A stretch of DNA of 7,018 nucleotides from Caldifarciminota bacterium (lineage in GTDB: Bacteria; Hydrothermota; 32-111; QNBC01), in contig JAGLYS010000152.1 in the NCBI GenBank assembly GCA_023132105.1, positions 1-7,018 of the forward strand, in the 5' to 3' direction. A program made the position numbers and the translations under genes. The notes beneath the pieces were generated by a model, which was not told where the DNA came from, did not search any database, and saw nothing but the letters and a program-made list of their open reading frames with translations. The number at the start of each line of letters is the position of its first letter. The first letter of the stretch is position 1. Shown piece after piece: positions 1 to 6,610 of the stretch.

Positions 1-9
1 TGTATTATA

Positions 10-25
10 TTTAGGTATACCTAAA
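10..25. promoter_or_regulatory. Primary DtxR/MntR-type operator of the feo operon
   Basis: The 16 bases TTTAGGTATACCTAAA form a perfect palindrome 31 bp upstream of the regulator's ATG. The TTTAGG/CCTAAA half-sites resemble those of DtxR/IdeR iron boxes (TTAGG...CCTAA). The adjoining gene encodes a DtxR-family protein, so autoregulation is the natural inference. Possible -10 elements are TATTAT (3-8) or TAAACT (22-27); any -35 would lie at or beyond the window edge, so the promoter itself cannot be fixed. Either choice puts the palindrome where bound repressor would block RNA polymerase. Confidence 0.82.
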
Positions 26-28
26 CTT

Positions 29-44
29 ATTAGGTGAGCCAAAA
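29..44. promoter_or_regulatory. Secondary, degenerate operator copy
   Basis: ATTAGGTGAGCCAAAA matches the primary palindrome at 11 of 16 positions and starts exactly 19 bp after it. The facing half-sites of the two copies also form an inverted pair, CCTAA at 20-24 and TTAGG at 30-34. The site ends just before the Shine-Dalgarno sequence. A second repressor dimer could bind here cooperatively, which is an inference from the spacing. Confidence 0.55.
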
Positions 45-45
45 T

Positions 46-51
46 AGGAGG
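46..51 (+). promoter_or_regulatory. Ribosome binding site that decides the regulator start
   Basis: AGGAGG lies 5 nt before the ATG at 57. An in-frame GTG at 54 would leave only 2 nt of spacing, and the ATG at 52-54 is followed at once by TGA. ATG 57 is therefore the preferred start. Confidence 0.8.
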
Positions 52-56
52 ATGTG

Positions 57-746
57 ATGGAATTAACAAAAAGCATGGAAGATTACTTAGAAAGCATATA
101 TATATTAAAAAAGCAAAAGAGATATGTACGAATCAAAGATATTGTAGAGAAATTCAATATAGCTGCTGCATCCGTAACGGAAGCAATGTTAAAATTAAGC
201 AAGAAAAATCTGGTAGAACATGAAAAGTACGGATATATAGATCTTACGGAAAAGGGGATGGAAGAGGCAAGAAGGGTTTATTCCAGACATAAAATATTAT
301 ATAAATTTTTGAAAAATATTTTGCTGGTTAGTGAAGGGAATTCTGAAAATGATGCCTGTGAAATGGAACATATTATAAGCAAGGAATCTTATGAAAAACT
401 TGTTAAATTTTGTGATTTTGTAAATAAAGATACCGATACATCATCCCTATTGGATAAATTTCATAACAGTATAGACAGTAAAGAGGGAAGTTGCAATGAT
501 AATGGAGGGGATAAAATGAAAAATAAAAGATTAAATGAACTGAAGTTGGGAGAAACAGGAATAATTCTAAAAATCGAAGGTGATAAAAAGCTTAGAAAAA
601 GATTGATGGATATGGGAATGTTGCCCGGTACAGATGTAAAAATTGTTAAAGTTGCTCCGTTAGGTGATCCTATCGAGATGAAAATAAAAGGATTTCATCT
701 TACTATAAGAAAAGAAGATGCTAAAAATATTTTAATAGAGGATTGA
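57..746 (+). CDS. DtxR/MntR-family metal-dependent repressor fused to a C-terminal FeoA domain
   Basis: This is a 229-residue cytoplasmic protein (numbered from ATG 57). Residues 1-70 form a winged helix-turn-helix, with a SMEDYLESIY start typical of MntR and a wing around YGYIDLTEKG. Residues 71-140 form the metal-binding and dimerisation region. Predicted metal ligands by family alignment are D9, E12, H78, C101, E104 and H105 (motif NDACEMEH). Cysteine at 101 is as in DtxR/IdeR, whereas Bacillus MntR has Glu; D9 is as in MntR. After a low-conservation linker (about 140-156), residues 159-229 are a clear FeoA SH3-like domain with RKRLMDMGMLPG and APLGDP. Total length equals three-domain DtxR, whose third domain has the same fold, but this sequence looks like true FeoA. 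It probably represses the feo operon and the receptor operon via the TTTAGG/CCTAAA sites. Iron is the likely co-repressor; manganese cannot be excluded. Its stop is 1 nt before the next ATG. Confidence 0.9.
   Translation: MELTKSMEDYLESIYILKKQKRYVRIKDIVEKFNIAAASVTEAMLKLSKKNLVEHEKYGYIDLTEKGMEEARRVYSRHKILYKFLKNILLVSEGNSENDACEMEHIISKESYEKLVKFCDFVNKDTDTSSLLDKFHNSIDSKEGSCNDNGGDKMKNKRLNELKLGETGIILKIEGDKKLRKRLMDMGMLPGTDVKIVKVAPLGDPIEMKIKGFHLTIRKEDAKNILIED
504..518 (+). promoter_or_regulatory. Internal ribosome binding site and in-frame ATG at the repressor/FeoA junction
   Basis: GGAGGGG (504-510) is followed after 5 nt by an in-frame ATG (516-518). Initiation there would give a free FeoA of 76 residues ending at 746, the normal size of stand-alone FeoA. 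The site falls in the non-conserved linker between domains. In the -1 frame just upstream are tandem stops TGA (497-499) and TAA (500-502), the layout expected if a regulator gene once ended there before a separate feoA. Off-frame stops are common in AT-rich DNA, so that part is weak. Use of the site is inferred, not shown. Confidence 0.5.
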
Positions 747-747
747 T

Positions 748-960
748 ATGGTACCACTTTCTTTTGCCGGTATAGGAGAATATACAATAAAATCCGTAAG
801 AGGGGGAAGGGGAATGCGACGGAGATTAATATCTATGGGTATTAATGAGGGAGATAAAATTAGAATTATAAAACCGGCACCCGGTCCAATTATAATAGCA
901 AAAAATAACATTAGAATTGGAATTGGGTTTAGAATGGCAAAAAGGATTTTTGTAATTTAA
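748..960 (+). CDS. feoA: Stand-alone FeoA, ferrous iron transport protein A
   Basis: This 70-residue cytoplasmic protein is a single FeoA SH3-like domain, the usual size for the family. The signature is visible at residues 18-38: a GG turn, then MRRRLISMGINEGDKI, followed by a beta strand and a PAPGPIII segment. FeoA proteins are small partners needed for FeoB function, probably acting on the FeoB cytoplasmic domain. The start lies 1 nt after the regulator stop, with AGAGGA (737-742) as ribosome binding site. The TAA stop shares its last base with a possible feoB ATG at 960, so translation of the three genes is probably coupled. It is clearly diverged from the FeoA domain of the preceding gene: it lacks the APLGDP motif and has a more hydrophobic C-terminal half, so it is not a recent duplicate. 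Confidence 0.93.
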   Translation: MVPLSFAGIGEYTIKSVRGGRGMRRRLISMGINEGDKIRIIKPAPGPIIIAKNNIRIGIGFRMAKRIFVI

Positions 961-961
961 T

Positions 962-966
962 GGAGG
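962..966 (+). promoter_or_regulatory. Ribosome binding site that decides the feoB start
   Basis: GGAGG lies 5 nt before ATG 972. An upstream in-frame ATG at 960 overlaps the feoA stop (TAATG) but has no good Shine-Dalgarno and would itself include this GGAGG. ATG 972 is preferred; starting at 960 adds only four residues. Confidence 0.7.
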
Positions 967-971
967 AAAAA

Positions 972-2972
972 ATGACCGAGAGTAGCAATAATAAAATTGC
1001 AATTGTTGGAAATCCCAATGCAGGTAAAAGTACCGTTTTTAATCTCCTGACGGGAAGTAATCAGGTCGTAGGGAACTGGCCCGGGGTAACAGTTGAAAGA
1101 AAGGAGGGCAAATTTGTTTATGGTGGTATAAAAAATAATATCATAGATCTTCCCGGGATATACTCGTTATCTGCAAATTCAATCGATGAAAAAATAGCAA
1201 GAAATTTTATTGTTAAAGATAATCCCGATTTGATTGTTGTTGTAGTGGATGCTGTAAATCTTGAAAGGAATTTATACCTTGTAACACAGATTTTGGAACT
1301 TAATCGTAATGTTATTATCGCTTTGAACATGATGGATTCTGCAGAATCCATCGGTCTTGAAATCGATCAAAATAAATTGGAAAATATATTGAATATAAGA
1401 ATTATTCCTATGGTAGCAAACAGGGGTAAAGGTATAGAAGAATTAAAAAAAGCCATAATGGAGTATAATGGTAAATTTCATGATGAGTTTGACATTTTCA
1501 AAAATGATAGGATCAATAATGATATTAAGGAAATCGAAAATCTTATTAACCCCTATATAAAAAATTTTCCACCAAGGTTTGCTGCTCTAAGAATATTAGA
1601 GGAGGATACCGATTTTCTCGGTTTAATAATTGACAAGGATATATTCAAAGATATAGAACAAATAAAATTGGATGTAGAAAATAAAATAGGTGAGGAAATC
1701 GATACATACATTGCAGAGCATAGATACGGTTATATACATGGGTTATATGAAGAATGTGTAGAGGAAACAATAGATATAAATAAAAGAATAACATTATCGG
1801 ATAAAATCGACAAAGTTCTTATAAATAGAATTCTCGGTATCCCTATATTTTTATTCTTCCTCTGGTTGACATTCGAATCTGTATTTAAAATAGGGAATCC
1901 GATTGCAGGTGTAATTGATACAGTTTTCGGTTTTCTTGGTGATAAATCAGGGATTTTACTTGCAGCCATAGGTTCGCCGGAATGGATAATTTCACTATTT
2001 AAGGACGGGATAATAGCTGGAGTAGGATCCGTATTGGTGTTTTTCCCGAATATATTTATTATGTTTTTGATATTTGCAACGCTTGAAGACTCGGGTTATA
2101 TGGCACGAGCAGCTTTTGTGATGGATAAATTTATGCATAAAATAGGTCTTCACGGGAAAAGTTTTATTCCGCTTATATTGGGTTTCGGATGTAATGTACC
2201 GGCAATAATGGCAACAAGGACACTTGAGAATGACAAGGACAGGATAATAACCATTTTAATCAATCCATTGATGAGCTGTTCTGCCAGATTGCCCATTTAT
2301 CTTATGATAACAGGTATCTTTTTCAAGAGCAATCAGGGTGCAATTGTGTTTAGCTTGTATCTGTTCGGTGTAATATTGGCTGTTGTGCTGGGAAGGTTGT
2401 TTAAAACATTATTCTTCAGACATAAAGCAGTACCTCTTATTATGGAATTACCTCCCTATAGATTGCCCTCATTAAGAACGGTATTTCAAGGGGCATGGAA
2501 CAGGTCGAAATTATTTATTAAAAAAGCCGGAACAATTATTTTCACAGGCGTAGTGATTATCTGGTTGCTTTCATATTTGCCTGTTGGGGTTTCTTATGCC
2601 GGTGAAGGAAGTTTGATAAGTTATATCGGAAAATTTATTGCTCCGATTTTCACACCGGCGGGTTATGGATTCTGGCAAGCTTCTGTTGCACTTCTGTTTG
2701 GTGTCGTAGCAAAAGAGATTGTTGTCGGGGCATTCGGTACACTATTCGGAGGAACCGATAACTTAGGGCATATACTCCCCCAATATTTCACAGCTCTGTC
2801 GGCATATTCATTTATGTTAATGTCGCTTATATATTTCCCTTGTATTGCAACTATTGGTGTTATTAAGCAGGAAGCGGGTATAAAATGGGCTCTGTTTGTA
2901 GTCGTGTATTCGATCTTGCTTGCTTATATCGTTTCTATTCTCTTTTATCAAATTGGAAACTTGTTTATTTGA
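972..2972 (+). CDS. feoB: FeoB, GTPase-gated ferrous iron transporter of the inner membrane
   Basis: This 666-residue protein (numbered from ATG 972) is the main Fe2+ importer of the locus. The N-terminal G domain (about 1-165) has G1 GNPNAGKS (13-20), a VTVE segment fitting G2, G3 DLPG (59-62), G4 NMMD (119-122) and G5 around VANRG (148-152). NMxD in place of NKxD is normal for FeoB. A helical GDI-like region follows (about 175-275). The membrane part (about 283-666) has the two Gate repeats: GFGCNVPAIMATRT (404-417) with conserved Cys407, and the second around YFPCIATIGVIKQEAG with Cys624, plus the NPLMSCSARLPIY segment. It is shorter than Escherichia coli FeoB (773 residues) but within the family range, and no domain is missing. 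No feoC follows. Expression should follow the operator at 10-44 with the two genes upstream. Confidence 0.97.
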   Translation: MTESSNNKIAIVGNPNAGKSTVFNLLTGSNQVVGNWPGVTVERKEGKFVYGGIKNNIIDLPGIYSLSANSIDEKIARNFIVKDNPDLIVVVVDAVNLERNLYLVTQILELNRNVIIALNMMDSAESIGLEIDQNKLENILNIRIIPMVANRGKGIEELKKAIMEYNGKFHDEFDIFKNDRINNDIKEIENLINPYIKNFPPRFAALRILEEDTDFLGLIIDKDIFKDIEQIKLDVENKIGEEIDTYIAEHRYGYIHGLYEECVEETIDINKRITLSDKIDKVLINRILGIPIFLFFLWLTFESVFKIGNPIAGVIDTVFGFLGDKSGILLAAIGSPEWIISLFKDGIIAGVGSVLVFFPNIFIMFLIFATLEDSGYMARAAFVMDKFMHKIGLHGKSFIPLILGFGCNVPAIMATRTLENDKDRIITILINPLMSCSARLPIYLMITGIFFKSNQGAIVFSLYLFGVILAVVLGRLFKTLFFRHKAVPLIMELPPYRLPSLRTVFQGAWNRSKLFIKKAGTIIFTGVVIIWLLSYLPVGVSYAGEGSLISYIGKFIAPIFTPAGYGFWQASVALLFGVVAKEIVVGAFGTLFGGTDNLGHILPQYFTALSAYSFMLMSLIYFPCIATIGVIKQEAGIKWALFVVVYSILLAYIVSILFYQIGNLFI

Positions 2973-3017
2973 AGGAATAATATAATGTATATTTACTCTT
3001 CGAAAATAGGTGTTTTT

Positions 3018-3046
3018 TTGTTTTCAGATTTAGGCACGCCTAAATT
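3018..3046 (+). promoter_or_regulatory. Candidate promoter of the outer-membrane operon
   Basis: TTGTTT (3018-3023) and TAAATT (3041-3046) have a 17-bp spacer and are weak sigma70-like -35 and -10 elements. Transcription would start near 3053, giving a leader of about 30 nt. The operator at 3029-3044 fills the spacer and overlaps the -10. A Bacteroidota-type reading (TTTG at 3017-3020, then TAAATTAT at 3041-3048) is nearly in register, so the sigma factor type cannot be decided. Confidence 0.4.
3029..3044. promoter_or_regulatory. Primary DtxR-type operator of the outer-membrane operon
   Basis: TTTAGGCACGCCTAAA has perfect 7-nt arms around a 2-nt centre, and the arms extend to 8 nt with the flanking A (3028) and T (3045). 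It matches the operator at 10-25 in both TTTAGG and CCTAAA half-sites, differing only in the central four bases. This places the downstream receptor operon in the same predicted regulon as feo. Confidence 0.8.
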
Positions 3047-3047
3047 A

Positions 3048-3063
3048 TTTAGGTAATTTATTA
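3048..3063. promoter_or_regulatory. Secondary operator half-site
   Basis: TTTAGGTA at the left of this interval repeats the operator half-site; the right half is not conserved. It begins 19 bp after the primary operator, the same step as in the feo promoter. With the primary site it makes the inverted repeat CCTAAAT-T-ATTTAGG (3039-3053). Confidence 0.45.
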
Positions 3064-3083
3064 TAATTTAAAGGAGGAACCAG

Positions 3084-5480
3084 ATGAATAAAATAACCAA
3101 AATACTTTTTAATGTTTTACTGATTATTTTTATTACATCTCCTATATGTATCAATGCTAAGCAGACAGGAAGTTTATGCGGAAAGATCACGGATAAAAAA
3201 ACAGGAAAACCGCTTTCATATGTGAATATCATAGTAAAAGGAACAAACATAGGAGTAGCTACGAATTTGGAAGGGAAATATACTATCCCCTGTATTCCAA
3301 CAGGAAGCTATACTATAATTGCTTCAATCATCGGTTATAAATGTGTTGAAAAAAAGGTAGATATATCCTTTGACAGAATTAAATCACTGGATTTTATGCT
3401 CGATGTTTCTCCGCTTGAAATGGTGAAAACGGTTGTAACAGGAACAAGGACAAGTCGATATATCAAAGATATTCCAATACGCACAGAGGTGATAACCGAT
3501 ATACAAATCAAAGAAAAGGCAGCGACAAATCTCTATGAAGTTCTTGATGGTTTACCGGGAATAAGAGTAGAACAGCAGTGTTCATATTGTAATTTTAGTA
3601 TAATAAGACTTGAAGGTTTAGGAGCGGATCATACTCAGATTTTAATTGACGGACAACCTATATTTTCCGGACTTGCAAGCGTTTACGGATTACAACAAAT
3701 ACCAACGGTGAATATTGACAGAATAGAGATAATTAAAGGAGCAGGATCTGCTCTGTATGGTAGCAGTGCTATTGCCGGAGCTATGAATATTATAAGCAAA
3801 ACCAATCTTCTGAAATCGGGTGCCGATGTAGGTTTCGAATATGGCTTATTCAATACTCATAAGTACAGTGTGTTGTCGAATAGTAAAATTGGTAACAATA
3901 ATATAACATTTAAGGCACAGAAATATGGCGGAGATATAATCGATCAAAGTGGAGATGAAGGATGCATACCCGATGGGATTTCCGACAGGGTTAAAACGGA
4001 TAATCTTGATGCAGGTTTCAGAATAGTCAATAATACAATAAATAATACCGATAAGCTAATATTTAGTACGAACATCTACTATGAAAGCAGAAGGGGAGGT
4101 ATATTGGAAAATAATTTATATATGAATCCGTTTAGTGAAGGGACTGAAAGAATAATAACAAGACGAAATGAAGCAAACTTTTTATACAATAAATATTTCA
4201 ATAGTGATAATAAATTGGATTTTTCATTTGCATATTCAAATCACAATAGAAATGCTACAAATGATACTTATCTTACGGATTATATGAGTATACACAGCGA
4301 TTCAATGCCTGATATTGATGAAATGATGCCATATCTTGCGGTGGAGAATTTGTTCAATATTAATTTGAATTATTCTCGATCAATTTACTCAAAGCACAAT
4401 ATACTTTTTGGGACACAGTATTTATTAAACAAACTCAGAGAGAAAGGAAAATATATCGTAGTAGATGAAAACAGTGCTGAATATGGAAAATCTTATATGT
4501 CTACAAGCGAAAAGAGTTCCAGTGAGATTGGTGTTTATATACAGGATGAATTTCTTATAACTCCTTCCGTTGAAATTGTTATGGGAGTAAGATATGATTT
4601 TCATTATTCTGTTGATGAATTCCATGGCTCGGGAGATGTTTCTTTCGAAGGATTGCCGGCTTCGATATACAGTAAATCAAGCTTAAACCCGAGATTTGCA
4701 TTCAGATATTCTCCGTTTAATTTCCTTACACTAAGATCGAGTATAGGTACAGGATATAGAGTTCCATATGGTTTTTCCGAAGATCTTCATCTTTGTAGCG
4801 GTTCTCCGAGAGTATGGAAAGGTTTGGATTTAGAGCCTGAAAAATCAGTAAGTTTTAATATATCCGCTGATTATAATATCACTAATTTTATATTCGGGAT
4901 AAGTTTATATAGAACGAATTTGAAAAATAAAATTGGTTTCGTCGAGGCAGGTGGTTTTGCAAAATCGATAGGTTATACTTATGAGTGGAAAAATATCGAT
5001 GATGCATATGTTCAGGGAATCGAATTTAGTTCAAAAACACTTATTGTAAAGCATTTGATATTGAATGCAAACTTCACGATAAATGATGGTAAATACAGTC
5101 ATGAAAGAGAGGATTGGATTAACACCGATTATGAGGAGGTTAGCAGGTATATATCAAGATTTCCGATGTATACCGGTGGGCTGAATCTTACATTCAATCC
5201 TAATAAATGGAATTTTAATGTCGAAGCCAATTATCAGGGTTTTATGTATATAGATTATTTCAAGGATGATGAAGTTCCGGTAAAAATAAAAAAGACAGAA
5301 CCAAATATTATCGTTAATGCAAAAATTAGCAGGAAATTTTATAAAGGAATGGAATTATTTATCGGAGGTAAAAATCTAACCGATTATATACAACCCGAAA
5401 GGCACAATGATCAGGCTTCATTCATATATGCCCCTCTTTACGGGAGAATGATCTATGGTGGTTTGAATATTCACTTTTAG
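3084..5480 (+). CDS. TonB-dependent outer-membrane receptor, probably for iron or an iron complex
   Basis: This 798-residue protein imports a ligand across the outer membrane using TonB energy. A Sec signal peptide covers about 1-25 (hydrophobic core LFNVLLIIFI, likely cleavage after INA). Residues 30-107 form a carboxypeptidase-regulatory-like domain (GKITDKKTGKPLSYVNI...GTNIGVATNLEGKY), common on receptors of the FCB group. A VVTGTRT segment near 117 is in the place of a TonB box, and the plug spans about 120-240, with LEGLGADHTQILIDG and IEIIKGAGSALYGSSAIAG typical of the family. The barrel fills 245-798 and ends in phenylalanine. The plug carries QQCSYCN (C166, C169), and the barrel has HLCSG (H569, C571) in a predicted loop; these thiols may touch metal. 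The start is supported by AAGGAGG (3071-3077), 6 nt upstream. The operator suggests iron, but the ligand could be a siderophore, haem, free metal or cobalamin. Confidence 0.93.
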   Translation: MNKITKILFNVLLIIFITSPICINAKQTGSLCGKITDKKTGKPLSYVNIIVKGTNIGVATNLEGKYTIPCIPTGSYTIIASIIGYKCVEKKVDISFDRIKSLDFMLDVSPLEMVKTVVTGTRTSRYIKDIPIRTEVITDIQIKEKAATNLYEVLDGLPGIRVEQQCSYCNFSIIRLEGLGADHTQILIDGQPIFSGLASVYGLQQIPTVNIDRIEIIKGAGSALYGSSAIAGAMNIISKTNLLKSGADVGFEYGLFNTHKYSVLSNSKIGNNNITFKAQKYGGDIIDQSGDEGCIPDGISDRVKTDNLDAGFRIVNNTINNTDKLIFSTNIYYESRRGGILENNLYMNPFSEGTERIITRRNEANFLYNKYFNSDNKLDFSFAYSNHNRNATNDTYLTDYMSIHSDSMPDIDEMMPYLAVENLFNINLNYSRSIYSKHNILFGTQYLLNKLREKGKYIVVDENSAEYGKSYMSTSEKSSSEIGVYIQDEFLITPSVEIVMGVRYDFHYSVDEFHGSGDVSFEGLPASIYSKSSLNPRFAFRYSPFNFLTLRSSIGTGYRVPYGFSEDLHLCSGSPRVWKGLDLEPEKSVSFNISADYNITNFIFGISLYRTNLKNKIGFVEAGGFAKSIGYTYEWKNIDDAYVQGIEFSSKTLIVKHLILNANFTINDGKYSHEREDWINTDYEEVSRYISRFPMYTGGLNLTFNPNKWNFNVEANYQGFMYIDYFKDDEVPVKIKKTEPNIIVNAKISRKFYKGMELFIGGKNLTDYIQPERHNDQASFIYAPLYGRMIYGGLNIHF

Positions 5481-5510
5481 GTTTAAAATTATAAAAAAGG
5501 AGATTAAATT

Positions 5511-6581
5511 ATGAACAAGGAAATAATGACAGGACGGGGAAACCTAAAGATCTGTTTTATTGCTATCTTAGTGTTGATTTCAAGTCTCGTTTTTACACAA
5601 AATTTGAATGCAGTAGAGATACATACTATAGTAGCAATTCAGTCGGAACTGTATTTTGGTGAGAATGACACAATGCTGGGTTATCAAATACCCGATAATA
5701 AATTTGCCGTACGATATGCGGCAGTCGAACTGGAAGGTGAACTAAGCAAGTATGTTGAGTATAATCTGGGATTAGGTACTGCTACTTGTCTTGGTCCCGG
5801 TTCGGTAGTTAACATGATGGAAGCAGGTATTTATTTCAAGCCGGTTAATTTCTTAAAGATAGGTGTTATACGGGGACATATTATGCGTGGATTTGAAATT
5901 TATGATGAATGTATGGATGTTATAACTGCTGAAAAACCACGCTTTGTCAGAGCATTTGCTCCCTGTCATCCGACAGGTGCCGTTATCGATTTAAACTATG
6001 ATTTTACCGAAACTATGGGAATTTCCGCACAATTGGCTTATCTTAATGGTATCCAAAAAGGGATAATCACAGAAGAACATGATTTGAATTTAGGCGCTAT
6101 ATTACGAACACCTGTTCCTGGATTATCCTTATGCGGCTTTTATACCGATATGAAGCTGGATTTCGAATACGACGAAGTGCCTGATAAAGCATCGAGAAGT
6201 GGATTTGGGCTCGATTATGATGCATTTAATGTACATATAAGGGGGGAATGTTATCTTTGTAAGGGATTTTTCAGCACTTATCCGGATGTTCTTTCCGAGG
6301 ATTTGAAAATGAGAGCTTTATATTTTGATTGTGGTTATATGTGGGAAACAGGGATGGCGATACTTCCTTTTGTGGAACCATATGTGATGTATCAATTATG
6401 GGATAAAGGATACAATGTAGCAGGAGACCAGCAATACACATATATAACAGCAGGATTAAATTTGGGCATAGGTTCTCCGAACACGAAACTCAGGATAAAT
6501 TATGAAATTCCGAGAAATTTTCCTGTCGATACATATAAGGAAGCAGCATCTCTTACAATAAGACTTCAAGGGGACTTTTAA
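5511..6581 (+). CDS. Cysteine-rich, porin-like outer-membrane beta-barrel protein
   Basis: This 356-residue protein has a signal peptide (about 1-34, core CFIAILVLISSLVF, cleavage probably after NLNA). The mature part shows alternating strands and turns like a small porin: YVEYNLGLG, AGIYFKPVNFLKIGVIRG, AVIDLNYDF, ISAQLAYLNG, NLGAILRTPVPGLSL, and a final strand SLTIRLQGDF ending in phenylalanine. FLKIGVIRG after an FKPVNF turn is reminiscent of phosphate-selective porin O/P-like proteins, but I cannot assign a family firmly. Seven cysteines remain in the mature protein (93, 134, 152, 208, 247, 250, 274), which is unusual for an outer-membrane barrel; they include ECYLC (CxxC) and PCHP. It follows the receptor by 30 bp with AAGGAGA (5497-5503) before the ATG and no promoter visible between, so it is probably co-transcribed. 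A role in passing or binding the receptor's metal ligand is inference from context only. Confidence 0.75.
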   Translation: MNKEIMTGRGNLKICFIAILVLISSLVFTQNLNAVEIHTIVAIQSELYFGENDTMLGYQIPDNKFAVRYAAVELEGELSKYVEYNLGLGTATCLGPGSVVNMMEAGIYFKPVNFLKIGVIRGHIMRGFEIYDECMDVITAEKPRFVRAFAPCHPTGAVIDLNYDFTETMGISAQLAYLNGIQKGIITEEHDLNLGAILRTPVPGLSLCGFYTDMKLDFEYDEVPDKASRSGFGLDYDAFNVHIRGECYLCKGFFSTYPDVLSEDLKMRALYFDCGYMWETGMAILPFVEPYVMYQLWDKGYNVAGDQQYTYITAGLNLGIGSPNTKLRINYEIPRNFPVDTYKEAASLTIRLQGDF

Positions 6582-6610
6582 TAAAATCGAATGAGTGAAA
6601 AGGAGTAAAA

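Noticed and set aside
54..56. GTG as an alternative start for the regulator, one codon upstream
   Set aside because: It is only 2 nt from the AGGAGG, too close for efficient initiation; ATG 57 has proper spacing.
659..674. An operator-like palindrome core TAGGTGATCCTA inside the FeoA domain of the regulator gene
   Set aside because: It matches only 10 of 16 operator positions, lies in coding sequence, and encodes the conserved APLGDP motif, which explains it.
1118..1969. Antisense open frames within feoB (about 1118-1351 and 1730-1969)
   Set aside because: They lie opposite a clearly conserved gene and show no domain I recognise; they are by-products of feoB codon composition.
2985..3056. 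A 23-codon ORF with GAAGGA 8 nt upstream, lying in the feoB-receptor gap
   Set aside because: It is mostly made of the operator and promoter sequence, the peptide has no recognisable features, and short ORFs are frequent by chance in AT-rich DNA.
3062..3067. A perfect TATAAT, tempting as the -10 of the receptor operon
   Set aside because: Transcription would begin around 3074, inside the Shine-Dalgarno sequence, leaving almost no leader. TAAATT at 3041 fits the geometry better.
3068..3250. Antisense open frame over the receptor signal peptide region
   Set aside because: It mirrors the hydrophobic signal peptide coding region on the other strand and has no independent support.
5475..5488. 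TTTTAGGTTTAAAA at the end of the receptor gene, an operator half-site with a short AT-only inverted repeat
   Set aside because: Only one half-site is present, there is no promoter in the 30-bp gap, and the stem has no GC pairs to act as a terminator.
5543..5548. CCTAAA half-site in the start of the barrel protein gene
   Set aside because: It is a single half-site without a partner, expected by chance.
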